Shown here: positions 55,053 to 63,666 of the stretch, one piece after another
Position numbering within the stretch: position 1 is the stretch's first letter
Layout of the letters: every line of letters starts with the position of its first letter
Translations under genes and position numbers: made by a program
Assembly: GCF_003473295.1 (NCBI RefSeq)
Contig: NZ_QRMP01000004.1
Location: forward strand, 129,318-193,317
Source: Parabacteroides sp. AM08-6
GTDB lineage: Bacteria > Bacteroidota > Bacteroidia > Bacteroidales > Tannerellaceae
Reading direction: 5' to 3'
Length of the DNA stretch: 64,000 nt
Notes under the pieces: generated by a model
Databases searched by the model: none
The model's input: the letters and a program-made list of their open reading frames with translations, nothing else
Told to the model about the DNA's origin: nothing

Positions 55053-56822
55053 ATGAACCTATTTCGTCTATCTACTTTCATGCTGTACATCCTCTTTTCA
55101 CTCTCCCTTGTCGATGGCTATTCCCAATCATCCGACAGCATCATCAGCATCAAAGACGTACAGAAACGTCTGGATACAGCTCCCGATGAAGCACTCCGTA
55201 TGCTCGAACAGGTAAAGGAACAAAAGCAGACACCTCCATTCAAAATAGATTGGGTGGCCACCCAGATTTATATGAAGAAGCAACAATACCGGCTTGCGCT
55301 CGAATATGGACGACGCACACTCGCCAACGACTCGGTCCGGAATAATTGGCAGTATTATTGTAATATGTGTGAAAATATGGTCAACATCTGCATCTCCCTC
55401 CGGAATTATGAAGAAGCACTACGCTACGCCAATTTGATGCAAGAACAGCAAGAGAAGCATCATGTCCCCGAAAGCAAAAAATATGTATCTGTCGAAACGC
55501 TGGCCGAAGTACAACGGCTGATGGGAAACAAAGAGAAAGCCTACGCGTTGAACCAAGAAGCCACCGAAGCCGCTCGACGCTATATCGAAGACTTGGCAAG
55601 CAGAGGCTACGACCGGCCCTATCCCTTCCTTTACCTTTCTCTCTACCGGGAGACAAGAACAAACTGGCTCATGGAAGACGAGTTGTATAAGGAAGCCCTC
55701 GAGGTATCGCTCAAGGACCTGCAAATTCAAGAGGAACTCAAAAAGCGGGTCGGCAGAAACTTTCCGGATAAAATACCAGAAGCAGTATACCAAAAAATAG
55801 TCGCCAGGCACGCCATACGCCTGGCGACTATTTACCTATATATAGGTAAAAAAGAAGAAGCAGAAAAGTGGTATCGCACATATTACGAGAACCCCTATTA
55901 CCAAACTCCCGAAGGCATTTCCCTGTCCATCGAATATTTTCAGGCAAAGAAAGATTATCCGCAAGTCATCCGCCAAGCAAACGAACTCACAGGTATGCTG
56001 GACCCTGCCGACAGCCTCTCGCCGGCACACCTTCAGATAGCACTGAACTTGGCCGAAGCTTACGAGCAGACCAATCGTCACCCGGAAGCCATTGCCCAAC
56101 TAAAACGATGCATCGTCCTCAGAGATAGTATCGAACTGAACGAAGAAAAAAGCGATGCCCTCGAAATGGCAACCATTTACGAAACGCAGGACAAGGAACG
56201 GATGATTGACCTACAGACAAACGAACTGAACAGAAATCGTCTTTTGCTGATAAGTGCCTGCGGAGCAATATTCCTGTTGGGATTAATCCTGTACCTGATA
56301 GCACGCAACTGGCGTACCACACGCCGCAAAAACATCACAATGGCCAAACAAATACGGGAACAGTTGGCGTACAGCAAAAGCATCGAACAACAGTTGACCT
56401 TGCTGGAAACACATCCGGAAGAGCAGGCGGATATGCCCGATACGGAAAATACCACACAAAATATTACCGGTAAGGAGGAGCTGTTATTCGAGAAGTTCCG
56501 GCTTTTGATTTCAGGACAGGAGATGTATCGGAATCCCAAGCTTACCCGCGATGAAATCACCACAAGGATGGGTATCAATAAGAATATCCTATCCACAATG
56601 CTTCAGAAATGCGCGGGAATGAACTTTACGGATTATGTAAACCATTTCAGGTTAGCCTACGTGCTGGAAAGGTTGGCTGACTCGGATGATACCATCGAAA
56701 CCATCGCGGAAGAGGCCGGATTTGGGTCGGCACGCAACTTATACAGGGTATTCCGCAACAAATACGATATGTCGCCTACCGACTACAAAACGATTGTCAT
56801 GGAGGAGAGCCGGAGGAAATGA
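55053..56822 (+). CDS. Membrane-spanning TPR sensor with AraC-type DNA-binding domain
   Basis: 589 residues. A signal-like N terminus (residues 4-20) exports a TPR domain (about 30-380; for example EEALRYANLMQEQQEK and HPEAIAQLKRCIVL). One membrane segment (about 408-426, LLLISACGAIFLLGLILYLI) crosses the inner membrane. The cytoplasmic C terminus has an AraC helix-turn-helix (YRNPKLTRDEITTRMGINKN, and ETIAEEAGFGSARNLYRVFR). Proteins of this layout sense a signal outside and regulate genes inside; the target is probably the adjacent minus-strand giant-protein locus, by position only. Confidence 0.88.
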   Translation: MNLFRLSTFMLYILFSLSLVDGYSQSSDSIISIKDVQKRLDTAPDEALRMLEQVKEQKQTPPFKIDWVATQIYMKKQQYRLALEYGRRTLANDSVRNNWQYYCNMCENMVNICISLRNYEEALRYANLMQEQQEKHHVPESKKYVSVETLAEVQRLMGNKEKAYALNQEATEAARRYIEDLASRGYDRPYPFLYLSLYRETRTNWLMEDELYKEALEVSLKDLQIQEELKKRVGRNFPDKIPEAVYQKIVARHAIRLATIYLYIGKKEEAEKWYRTYYENPYYQTPEGISLSIEYFQAKKDYPQVIRQANELTGMLDPADSLSPAHLQIALNLAEAYEQTNRHPEAIAQLKRCIVLRDSIELNEEKSDALEMATIYETQDKERMIDLQTNELNRNRLLLISACGAIFLLGLILYLIARNWRTTRRKNITMAKQIREQLAYSKSIEQQLTLLETHPEEQADMPDTENTTQNITGKEELLFEKFRLLISGQEMYRNPKLTRDEITTRMGINKNILSTMLQKCAGMNFTDYVNHFRLAYVLERLADSDDTIETIAEEAGFGSARNLYRVFRNKYDMSPTDYKTIVMEESRRK

Positions 56823-56825
56823 AGA

Positions 56826-58046
56826 TTATTCGTAAATCAACGTAAACAATTTCTCCGGAGCAAACACCTCGTTGGCGACCTCCAATATCTCATCGGCTGT
56901 CAGCTTTTCCACTTTCGCAAATACTTCGGGCAAAGTATCGTAACGGTTGTAATGCAGGAAACTTTTCCCCAAACCGAGAAACAAGCCTTCCCTGTTATCC
57001 CCCGATACACCCAACTGACCTATTACCTGTTTCTTGGCAACGGCCAATTGGCTGGTCGAAAGTTTTACATCCCGCAACTTCGCCAGTTCCTTATGAACCA
57101 ACCGACAGGCTTTCTCTTTGTTTTTGGGGTCTGTTCCGAAATAGATGCTTGCCAGCCCGGTATCGGTGTAGGATGTTACATTCGACTCTACATTATAGAC
57201 CAAACCATTCTTTTCACGCAAAGAGACATTCAGGCGGTTATTCATGCCCGGCCCACCGAGGATGTTGTTCATCAGGAAGAGAGGAAGTCTCTTCTCGTCA
57301 TGCATGCTGTATGCGCGACCGCCTATCAGGACATGCGCCTGATGTGTATCTTTATGTATCCGGTGAAGAGAAGGGACAATTGCATCCGGAGCCGTCCGGT
57401 TACGGGCTGTCATCGGAAAAGAAAGGTCGGCCAACAAACTTTCCGCCATCCGGACAATCTTCTTGAAGCTGACGCGTCCTATGGAGAAAAAGACCATATT
57501 CTCCGGTGCATAGAAACGTTGCGTAAAGGAAAGACCGGACGCCGGAGTAAAACTGAGGAGCGACTTCTCATCGCCCAATATATTATGCCCCAAGGCATGC
57601 CCGTCGAACAGCAGGTTCTCGAACTCATCAAATATAAGTTCCGAAGGACTATCCTCATATGAATTTATCTCGTCCAAGATAACATCGACCTCTTTCTCTA
57701 TTTCCTGTTCCGGAAAACGGGAATGGAAAATAAGGTCGGCCAACAGTTCGAATGCACGTCCGTAATGTTCCTCCATAAAGACGGAATAAACGAACGTTTC
57801 TTCTTTGGTAGTATAGGCATTCAACTCTCCACCCACATTCTCCATGCGGTTCAGGATATGAAAGGCTTTCCGTTTCTCCGTCCCCTTAAATATCATGTGT
57901 TCCACAAAGTGAGCCAGGCCGAACTCGTCCGCTTCCTCATCCCTTGTTCCTGCGTTTACGGCAAAGCCGCAATAGGAAACCGGAGAATTGGATGGTAGAT
58001 GTACGATACGAAGGCCATTGGGTAATGTATATGAGCAATAATCCAT
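56826..58046 (-). CDS. M16 family zinc peptidase
   Basis: 406 residues from ATG 58046. An upstream in-frame TTG at 58076 lies inside the -7 promoter box and is rejected. The zinc motif HXXEH is HFVEH (46-50), with the downstream Glu in VDVILDEINSYEDSP. A second half-domain carries the usual RPPLLNNILGGPG-like stretch (FLMNNILGGPGMNN) and RLNVSLREKNGLVY. It degrades peptides, cytoplasmic by lack of signal. Divergent from the SIS/PfkB operon. Confidence 0.92.
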   Translation of the reverse strand: MDYCSYTLPNGLRIVHLPSNSPVSYCGFAVNAGTRDEEADEFGLAHFVEHMIFKGTEKRKAFHILNRMENVGGELNAYTTKEETFVYSVFMEEHYGRAFELLADLIFHSRFPEQEIEKEVDVILDEINSYEDSPSELIFDEFENLLFDGHALGHNILGDEKSLLSFTPASGLSFTQRFYAPENMVFFSIGRVSFKKIVRMAESLLADLSFPMTARNRTAPDAIVPSLHRIHKDTHQAHVLIGGRAYSMHDEKRLPLFLMNNILGGPGMNNRLNVSLREKNGLVYNVESNVTSYTDTGLASIYFGTDPKNKEKACRLVHKELAKLRDVKLSTSQLAVAKKQVIGQLGVSGDNREGLFLGLGKSFLHYNRYDTLPEVFAKVEKLTADEILEVANEVFAPEKLFTLIYE

Positions 58047-58073
58047 TTCTTTCTTTTGCTTGTTTCGAAGTTG

Positions 58074-58081
58074 CAAAAGTA
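58074..58081 (-). promoter_or_regulatory. -7 promoter box of the M16 peptidase gene
   Basis: TACTTTTG on the minus strand matches TAnnTTTG. It sets the true start downstream at 58046. Confidence 0.6.
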
Positions 58082-58123
58082 CAAAAAAAGCTTACACCGC
58101 TGTGCAGGTATAATTAAATTCGA

Positions 58124-58131
58124 TACTTTTG
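58124..58131 (+). promoter_or_regulatory. -7 promoter box of the SIS/PfkB operon
   Basis: TACTTTTG matches TAnnTTTG and ends 38 bases before the ATG at 58170. It is divergent from the M16 promoter, 42 bases away. Confidence 0.6.
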
Positions 58132-58169
58132 CAAACTGTTAGGTCAATACATTAATTTAATTAGCAGTT

Positions 58170-58787
58170 ATGATAAATGAAGCAATCGCGGCCATCCTGC
58201 AACAGGAAGCGGAAGCAGTACGTAATATCCCTATAACCGACGGCTATGAGGAAGCTGTGACACTTATCGTCAAACATGTACACCAACTCGGTGGCAACCT
58301 GATTACAAGCGGAATGGGGAAAGCCGGACAGATAGCCATGAACATCGCGACTACTTTCAGCTCCACCGGTACGCCCGCCTATTTCCTGCATCCCAGCGAA
58401 GCGCAGCATGGCGATTTGGGCCTCGTTCGTCAAAATGACATCATGCTCCTTATCTCCAACTCCGGAAAAACACGCGAACTGATAGAACTGGTCGAACTGA
58501 CGCGCGGCTTGGCTCCCGACATGAAGTTTATCGTCATTACCAGCAATTCCGACAGCCCGCTGGCTGCCGAGGCCTCTATTTGCCTGCTGACCGGTGCTCC
58601 GAAAGAAGTCTGCCCGCTCGGACTGACTCCTACCACCTCCACCACCGTGATGACGGTCATCGGCGATATTCTGGTTGTAGGCACGATGAAACGCATCAAC
58701 TTCAACTACAAAGACTACGCCAAGCGGCATCATGGCGGCTACCTGGGGTCGAAAAGCCGGGAACAGTGTAAAACCGAAAACAAATAA
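58170..58787 (+). CDS. SIS-domain sugar-phosphate isomerase without CBS domains
   Basis: 205 residues. The SIS domain shows GNLITSGMGKAGQIAMNIA, HPSEAQHGDLGLV and ISNSGKTRELIEL, as in KpsF/GutQ-type arabinose-5-phosphate isomerases; the Ser/Thr sugar-phosphate loop is intact. Classical KdsD has two C-terminal CBS domains (about 325 residues), which are absent here. The gene lies 3 bases upstream of a PfkB kinase, so they probably act on the same sugar. It may supply arabinose-5-phosphate for Kdo, or isomerise another sugar phosphate. Confidence 0.85.
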   Translation: MINEAIAAILQQEAEAVRNIPITDGYEEAVTLIVKHVHQLGGNLITSGMGKAGQIAMNIATTFSSTGTPAYFLHPSEAQHGDLGLVRQNDIMLLISNSGKTRELIELVELTRGLAPDMKFIVITSNSDSPLAAEASICLLTGAPKEVCPLGLTPTTSTTVMTVIGDILVVGTMKRINFNYKDYAKRHHGGYLGSKSREQCKTENK

Positions 58788-58790
58788 ACG

Positions 58791-59720
58791 ATGAGAAAAG
58801 TAATCGGCATCGGAGAAACCATCCTCGACATCATCTTCAGGAACGAACAACCGCACGCGGCTGTGCCGGGAGGCTCCGTATTCAACGGGTTGGTCTCACT
58901 GGGCCGACTCGGCATACCTATCTCCTTCATCAGCGAGGTGGGAAACGACCGGGTAGGCGACATCATCCTCAAATTCATGCAAGAGAACTCGATTTCCACC
59001 CGGTATGTAGACCGTTTCCCCGATGGGAAAAGCCCTGTATCCTTGGCTTTCCTCGACGAACATAGCAATGCCAATTACATCTTCTATAAAGACTATCCCC
59101 GCCAACGCCTGGATGTGCCCCTGCCGGAAATCAACGAAGACGACATTTTCATCTTCGGCTCCTACTATTCGCTGAACCCCGCCCTACGCTCCCGTATGGT
59201 TGAATTTCTGAACCACGCCCGCGAGCGGAAAGCCATCATCTACTACGACCCGAACTTCCGCAAGGCACATGCCCACGAAGCCATTCGCCTTACCCCCACT
59301 GTTCTTGAAAACCTTGAATACGCAGACATCGTACGCGGTTCGGATGAAGATTTCCTCAATCTGTACGGAAAGGCCGACACACAACAAGTCTATACCGAAC
59401 ATATCCAATTCTATTGCGACCGTTTCATCACTACGCACGGGGAAAACGGCATAAATCTGTATACAAAAACATTTCAGGAACATTTCGATGCCCCCCACAT
59501 CCACCCGCTCAGTACCATCGGAGCAGGAGACAACTTTAACGCAGGTATCATCTACGGATTGTTAAAATATAATGTACGCAGCCGGGAACTTCCCACACTG
59601 GATAAAGCGACCTGGAGCCAAATAATTCAGTGTGGAATAGAGTTGGCAACCGAAGTGTGTCAAAGTTATGACAATTACATTTCTAAAGAATTTGCCGAGG
59701 CTTACAGCAAACAGTCTTAA
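58791..59720 (+). CDS. PfkB family carbohydrate kinase
   Basis: 309 residues. N-terminal AVPGGSVFNGLVSLGRLG is the substrate Gly-rich region, and STIGAGDNFNAGIIYGLL near the C terminus holds the catalytic Asp and anion hole of ribokinase/fructokinase enzymes. It phosphorylates a sugar with ATP; fructokinase is the usual annotation for this subgroup, but substrate is not decided by the sequence. It is co-transcribed with the SIS isomerase. Confidence 0.88.
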   Translation: MRKVIGIGETILDIIFRNEQPHAAVPGGSVFNGLVSLGRLGIPISFISEVGNDRVGDIILKFMQENSISTRYVDRFPDGKSPVSLAFLDEHSNANYIFYKDYPRQRLDVPLPEINEDDIFIFGSYYSLNPALRSRMVEFLNHARERKAIIYYDPNFRKAHAHEAIRLTPTVLENLEYADIVRGSDEDFLNLYGKADTQQVYTEHIQFYCDRFITTHGENGINLYTKTFQEHFDAPHIHPLSTIGAGDNFNAGIIYGLLKYNVRSRELPTLDKATWSQIIQCGIELATEVCQSYDNYISKEFAEAYSKQS

Positions 59721-59759
59721 ATATCATTAACTTGCTGTATAGTAACACGTGTTTTTCAT

Positions 59760-59767
59760 TATCTTTG
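59760..59767 (+). promoter_or_regulatory. -7 promoter box of the phosphatase lipoprotein gene
   Basis: TATCTTTG matches TAnnTTTG. It lies so close to an in-frame ATG at 59774 that the next ATG, 59789, is a better start. Confidence 0.6.
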
Positions 59768-59788
59768 TAAGGTATGATTATTAGAACT

Positions 59789-60853
59789 ATGATATTAAAG
59801 CAAATTCTATTTCCACTCGTCAGTCTGACTTTATTCGCCGGATGCAATTCTGACAAAGCGCCGGACATTCGTACACTCTGCTTGAGGGATGGTATCGGTA
59901 ACTACGTAATCAAATGGGAAACAGAACCCCACATCAATGGAGTGATGAAACTTTATGTATCCGATAATCCGGAAAGTTTCAACATGTCGAACCCGGTCAT
60001 GTACTCCAATATCGATAAAGGAATCACTACCTTTATTACAAATAATAATATCACACGCAAATATTTCCTGCTTGCGTTCAACGATAAATATTACCAAACC
60101 GTCGGTTCGCGTTCGGTATCGATGGATGGCGTGCAAAACCTTCGCGACATTGGCGGCTACCTCACTCCGAACAAAAACAAGGCTACCCGTTGGGGAAAAG
60201 TATTCCGCTCCGGTCAATTGGGAGCCCTCAGCAACCTCGACACGATGCGTCTGAATAATCTGGGCATCAAGACCATCATCGACCTCCGTGGAGAAGATGA
60301 AGTAGCAGCCACTCCCGAAAAATACGGCAACGCCAAACTAATATCCATCCCTATCCCGCTGCAAAAAAAAGATATACTATCCAAGCGTATAGAAGAAGGA
60401 CGCATCCGGAAAGGAGATGCCATGCTATACATGCAAGATACCTATCTGCGCTATGTCAACCACGACAACGAACAGTTCGGCAAAGCCCTGAAAGTCTTTC
60501 TGGATAAAGACAACTACCCCATCCTTATAAACTGCTCGATGGGCAAAGACCGGACCGGCTTCCTTACCGCCATGCTGTTGGCCGCGGTAGGCATACCTGA
60601 AGAAACCATAAAAAAAGACTATGTCTCTTCCAACAATTATATCAATATCAGCCACTTGGCCTATATGGCACGCAACCTCAGCCAAGACTCGCAGGAAGCC
60701 ATTACCGTCCTGGTAACCGTCAACGAAGGCCTGATGGACCTCGTGTTCAATCAAATCAAAAAGGAATACGGTTCGACCGACAAATTCCTGTCAAAAGGAT
60801 TAGACCTTTCCGAGAAAGAACGCGATACTTTAAAAGATATTCTATTATACTAA
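59789..60853 (+). CDS. Tyrosine-phosphatase-like lipoprotein (Y_phosphatase3 family)
   Basis: 354 residues from ATG 59789, chosen over 59774 because of promoter spacing. The lipobox LFAGCNS places it on the periplasmic side (Cys17). After an immunoglobulin-like N-terminal part, the phosphatase domain starts at LRDIGGYLTPN, with IIDLRGEDE and catalytic CSMGKDRTGF, that is CX5R (about 249-255). This PF13350-type fold is found in tyrosine or lipid phosphatases such as MptpB/LipA. Substrate in Bacteroidota is unknown. Confidence 0.88.
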   Translation: MILKQILFPLVSLTLFAGCNSDKAPDIRTLCLRDGIGNYVIKWETEPHINGVMKLYVSDNPESFNMSNPVMYSNIDKGITTFITNNNITRKYFLLAFNDKYYQTVGSRSVSMDGVQNLRDIGGYLTPNKNKATRWGKVFRSGQLGALSNLDTMRLNNLGIKTIIDLRGEDEVAATPEKYGNAKLISIPIPLQKKDILSKRIEEGRIRKGDAMLYMQDTYLRYVNHDNEQFGKALKVFLDKDNYPILINCSMGKDRTGFLTAMLLAAVGIPEETIKKDYVSSNNYINISHLAYMARNLSQDSQEAITVLVTVNEGLMDLVFNQIKKEYGSTDKFLSKGLDLSEKERDTLKDILLY

Positions 60854-60874
60854 TATGTATCCGAATAATTTACG

Positions 60875-60882
60875 TATCTTTG
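60875..60882 (+). promoter_or_regulatory. -7 promoter box of the DEAD-box helicase gene
   Basis: TATCTTTG matches TAnnTTTG and ends 37 bases before the TTG start at 60920. Confidence 0.6.
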
Positions 60883-60919
60883 CCCATTCTGAATTTATTA
60901 TATATACATATATCACATT

Positions 60920-62749
60920 TTGAAAACATTTGAAGAATTAGGAGTTGCCGAACCTATCCGTAAGGCAATTCAAGAAATGGGCTACGAAACGCCCATGCCG
61001 GTACAGGAAGAAGTGATTCCTTTTTTACTGGGAGATGATAACGACGTAATTGCATTGGCGCAGACGGGAACTGGGAAAACCGCAGCCTTTGGTCTTCCTA
61101 TCCTGCAAAAGATAGATGTCCCGACATACCAACCTCAAGCACTTATACTTTGCCCGACAAGGGAACTTTGCCTGCAGATTGCTGACGACCTGAACGATTA
61201 TTCCAAGTATATCGACAATCTGAAAGTCCTTCCCGTTTACGGAGGCTCCAGCATCGAAAGCCAGATAAAGACGCTGAAACGCGGCGTACACGTAGTAGTT
61301 GCCACCCCGGGACGTTTGCTCGACTTGATGAACCGCAAGACGGTCGACCTCAGTCTGGTGAAAAACGTCATCATGGACGAAGCTGATGAAATGCTGAACA
61401 TGGGGTTCACCGACAGTATCAACGCCATTTTGGCCGAAGTGCCGGAAAACCGGAATATGTTGCTCTTCTCCGCCACCATGCCGAAGGAGATTGCCAACAT
61501 TACGAAGAAGTACATGAAGAACCCGAAAGAAATCGTAATCGGGAACAAAAACGAAGGAAACAAGAACATCCGCGACATCTATTATATGGTACGGGCACAA
61601 GACAAATACCTCGCCTTGAAACGTATCGCCGATTTCTATCCGAACATATACGGTATCATCTTCTGCCGTACCCGCAAAGAGACACAGGAGATTGCCGACA
61701 AACTGATACAAGACGGCTACAACGCCGACTCCCTGCATGGTGAACTCAGTCAGGCACAACGCGACTACGTGATGCAGAAATTCCGTATCAAGAACATCCA
61801 ATTGCTGGTTGCCACCGACGTAGCTGCCCGCGGACTGGATGTCGACGACCTGACACACGTCATCAACTATGGCTTGCCCGACGAAGTAGAATCCTACACA
61901 CACCGCCGCGGCCGTACGGGACGTGCCGGCAAGACCGGTATCTCCATCTCCATCTGCCACGTAAAAGAAAAAGGGAAAATCCGTGAAATCGAACGTATCA
62001 TCAATAAGAAGTTCGAAAAAGGAGAAATGCCTTCCGGACATGCCATCTGCGAAAAGCAACTTTTCAACCTGGTAGACCAGATAGAAAAAGTCAAGGTAAA
62101 CGAAGAAGAAATCGAAACCTTGATGCCGCAGATTTACCGCAAACTGGAATGGCTGGATAAGGAAGACATCATCAAACGTGTCGTCTCTCTCGAATTTAAC
62201 CGCATGATTGATTACTATAAGGATGCCGATGAAATCCTTGAAGTGGACGAACGCGGCGGACGCGACCGGGGCGAAAGAGGCGAACGCCGTTCACATGCCG
62301 CCGAAGAAGGTTTCACCCGCTTCTTCATCAATTTCGGAAAGACCGACGGGCTTTATCCGAACCAACTGATAGAACTCGTCAACAAATGTGTACCCGGAAA
62401 AGTCCGCATCGGTAAAATCGACCTCCGGGAAAACTTCTCTTTCTTCGAAGTGGAAGAAGGCGAAGCCAAACGTGTCATGGATAGCATGAATGGTTTCGAA
62501 CTGGAAGGACGACGCATCTCCGTAGAACCCGCTCAAGGCAAAAAAGGCGACGGCGACGGTAAGGGACGCGGAGGCAAACGTAGCTACGGACGAAGCGAAG
62601 GAGGCTACAAAGGCAGACGCGACAGCAAAGAAGGCGGACGCCGCAACGACCGCTCAGACCGGGGCTTCAACAAAAAAGAACGCGATAGCGAACGCCCCTG
62701 GAAAAGGACGCCCGCTGCCCGTGACGCCCGTAAAAAGCGCCGCTTCTAA
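60920..62749 (+). CDS. DEAD-box RNA helicase with DbpA-type RNA-binding domain, TTG start
   Basis: 609 residues. Q motif and helicase core are complete: AQTGTGKT (about 47-54), PTRELCLQ, TPGRLLD, DEAD, SAT, then VATDVAARGLDVDDLTHVIN and HRRGRTGRAG. After about residue 450 comes a DbpA-like RNA-binding domain (FTRFFINFGKTDGLYPNQLI to RRISVEPA) and an Arg/Gly-rich tail. It unwinds RNA, likely in ribosome assembly or cold response. No ATG fits: homologues start MKTFEELG, and here the codon is TTG, so an alternative start is used. The gene ends in a strong terminator at 62797-62846. Confidence 0.92.
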   Translation: MKTFEELGVAEPIRKAIQEMGYETPMPVQEEVIPFLLGDDNDVIALAQTGTGKTAAFGLPILQKIDVPTYQPQALILCPTRELCLQIADDLNDYSKYIDNLKVLPVYGGSSIESQIKTLKRGVHVVVATPGRLLDLMNRKTVDLSLVKNVIMDEADEMLNMGFTDSINAILAEVPENRNMLLFSATMPKEIANITKKYMKNPKEIVIGNKNEGNKNIRDIYYMVRAQDKYLALKRIADFYPNIYGIIFCRTRKETQEIADKLIQDGYNADSLHGELSQAQRDYVMQKFRIKNIQLLVATDVAARGLDVDDLTHVINYGLPDEVESYTHRRGRTGRAGKTGISISICHVKEKGKIREIERIINKKFEKGEMPSGHAICEKQLFNLVDQIEKVKVNEEEIETLMPQIYRKLEWLDKEDIIKRVVSLEFNRMIDYYKDADEILEVDERGGRDRGERGERRSHAAEEGFTRFFINFGKTDGLYPNQLIELVNKCVPGKVRIGKIDLRENFSFFEVEEGEAKRVMDSMNGFELEGRRISVEPAQGKKGDGDGKGRGGKRSYGRSEGGYKGRRDSKEGGRRNDRSDRGFNKKERDSERPWKRTPAARDARKKRRF

Positions 62750-62772
62750 GAAATCTGCATAAAAATATCTCC

Positions 62773-63066
62773 TTACAAACAGGAAACAGCAGCATAAGCC
62801 AGCAACCCCCACCCTAAGAGGACGGGGAGTTGCCGGCTTCTTTTTTGTCCGAAGGTCCGTACCCCAAGAGCGTCAACAGGGCTCCCAAACATGCCAGTAC
62901 CACCTCCGAACGGTCCACCCACAAGCCCGCTATCCCCAGTATTGCCAGGTAACACATCACTCCTTCCCGTTTCATCTTTTTCATCCGGATTCTTCTTTTT
63001 CAGGTTCAACAAAAAGCCCAAAAGGCTCATAATAAACTCCAAAATCTCTTTTAGCTTTTTCATCAC
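62773..63066 (-). CDS. Small hypothetical protein, possible amphipathic or membrane N terminus (ORF A)
   Basis: 97 codons. MMKKLKEILEFIMSLLGFLL is a hydrophobic helix with a basic end, then a charged segment (KKKNPDEKDETG). The remainder is Gly/Pro-rich, overlaps a second ORF in another frame (62814-62984) and reads through the helicase terminator, so it is probably not real to its end. It begins 34 bases after the glucosaminidase gene on the same strand. Only the first third looks natural. A phage-type lysis-accessory role is inference. Confidence 0.35.
   Translation of the reverse strand: MMKKLKEILEFIMSLLGFLLNLKKKNPDEKDETGRSDVLPGNTGDSGLVGGPFGGGTGMFGSPVDALGVRTFGQKRSRQLPVLLGWGLLAYAAVSCL
62797..62846 (+). 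terminator. Terminator of the DEAD-box helicase gene
   Basis: AGCCAGCAAC (62797-62806) and GTTGCCGGCT (62829-62838) form a long, nearly perfect stem, followed by TTCTTTTTT. Inner CCCC/GGGG extends it. It is a strong plus-strand terminator; the small minus-strand ORFs run into it. Confidence 0.8.
62814..62984 (-). CDS. Small two-span membrane protein, holin-like (ORF B)
   Basis: 56 residues: MKKMKREGVMCYLAILGIAG, a tight turn (LWVDRSE), then VVLACLGALLTLLGYG and a polar tail ending SPSS. Two short hydrophobic helices separated by a charged turn are typical of small phage-type holins. It overlaps ORF A in another frame and is the more protein-like reading of this DNA. It lies 117 bases downstream of the glucosaminidase gene on the same strand. 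No family assigned. Confidence 0.5.
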   Translation of the reverse strand: MKKMKREGVMCYLAILGIAGLWVDRSEVVLACLGALLTLLGYGPSDKKEAGNSPSS

Positions 63067-63100
63067 GATAATTCTTTAGTTGATAACTCTTTATAATCTT

Positions 63101-63586
63101 TCACGCTGCGACTTCCATATCCTCTCCCCAATCGATAATACGTCCGATTTCTTCCTCCAAAAGGACAATATTACGGCGATAAACCTCCCGGTTGTCATGG
63201 TTCAATTCGCTGATATAGGGACTATAGGCAATCTCTTTGGCATAGACTTCCGGCTGGCGGCTGAAACTCCAGGCACGGTGATAGCCGGTATGGATAAGGC
63301 GAGCGAAATCGAGGAACGACATACGCAAGGAAGAATAGTGGCGGAAATGAAACTCTATCCCCCGCGCATTCTCCAGTACTGCCCGTTCGCCATGCCAGTA
63401 CGCATTGGCCGTACCATACCCCATGATACCGAAAAAGTTGTGATGCTCCACAGCCAGCAACGATGTTCCCCACCCGCTTTCCAACGCTCCCTGCGCCAGA
63501 ATAACACGCGGATTCATATTGAATACCTTTCCCGCTTCCTCGGCTGCCGGCCGGCATTGGCGGATATATAAAATCTTCTTATTCAT
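63101..63586 (-). CDS. Glucosaminidase domain protein (GH73-type)
   Basis: 161 residues from ATG 63586; an upstream hydrophobic extension of the frame (to 63679) is AT-rich and rejected. NPRVILAQGALESGWGTS holds the catalytic Glu of GH73-like endo-N-acetylglucosaminidases, followed by HNFFGIMGYG and YSSLRMSFLDFARLI. There is no clear signal peptide, as in phage lysins needing a holin. Neighbours are two small membrane ORFs downstream and a DUF4248 gene upstream on the other strand, the set often seen in Bacteroidales prophage-like or conserved cassettes. Confidence 0.8.
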   Translation of the reverse strand: MNKKILYIRQCRPAAEEAGKVFNMNPRVILAQGALESGWGTSLLAVEHHNFFGIMGYGTANAYWHGERAVLENARGIEFHFRHYSSLRMSFLDFARLIHTGYHRAWSFSRQPEVYAKEIAYSPYISELNHDNREVYRRNIVLLEEEIGRIIDWGEDMEVAA

Positions 63587-63666
63587 CTGTCTTTTATTTG
63601 TTATATTATTGTATATCAGAAAAATAATCACTACCTTAGTTACCAGAAAACATAATATTCCGAACA

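Noticed and set aside
61025..62059. 344-codon open frame on the minus strand
   Set aside because: Shadow of the DEAD-box helicase gene; composition (many Val, Phe, His) is typical of antisense reading.
62891..63079. 62-codon proline-rich frame on the plus strand
   Set aside because: It is antisense to the small membrane ORFs and has no sensible composition.
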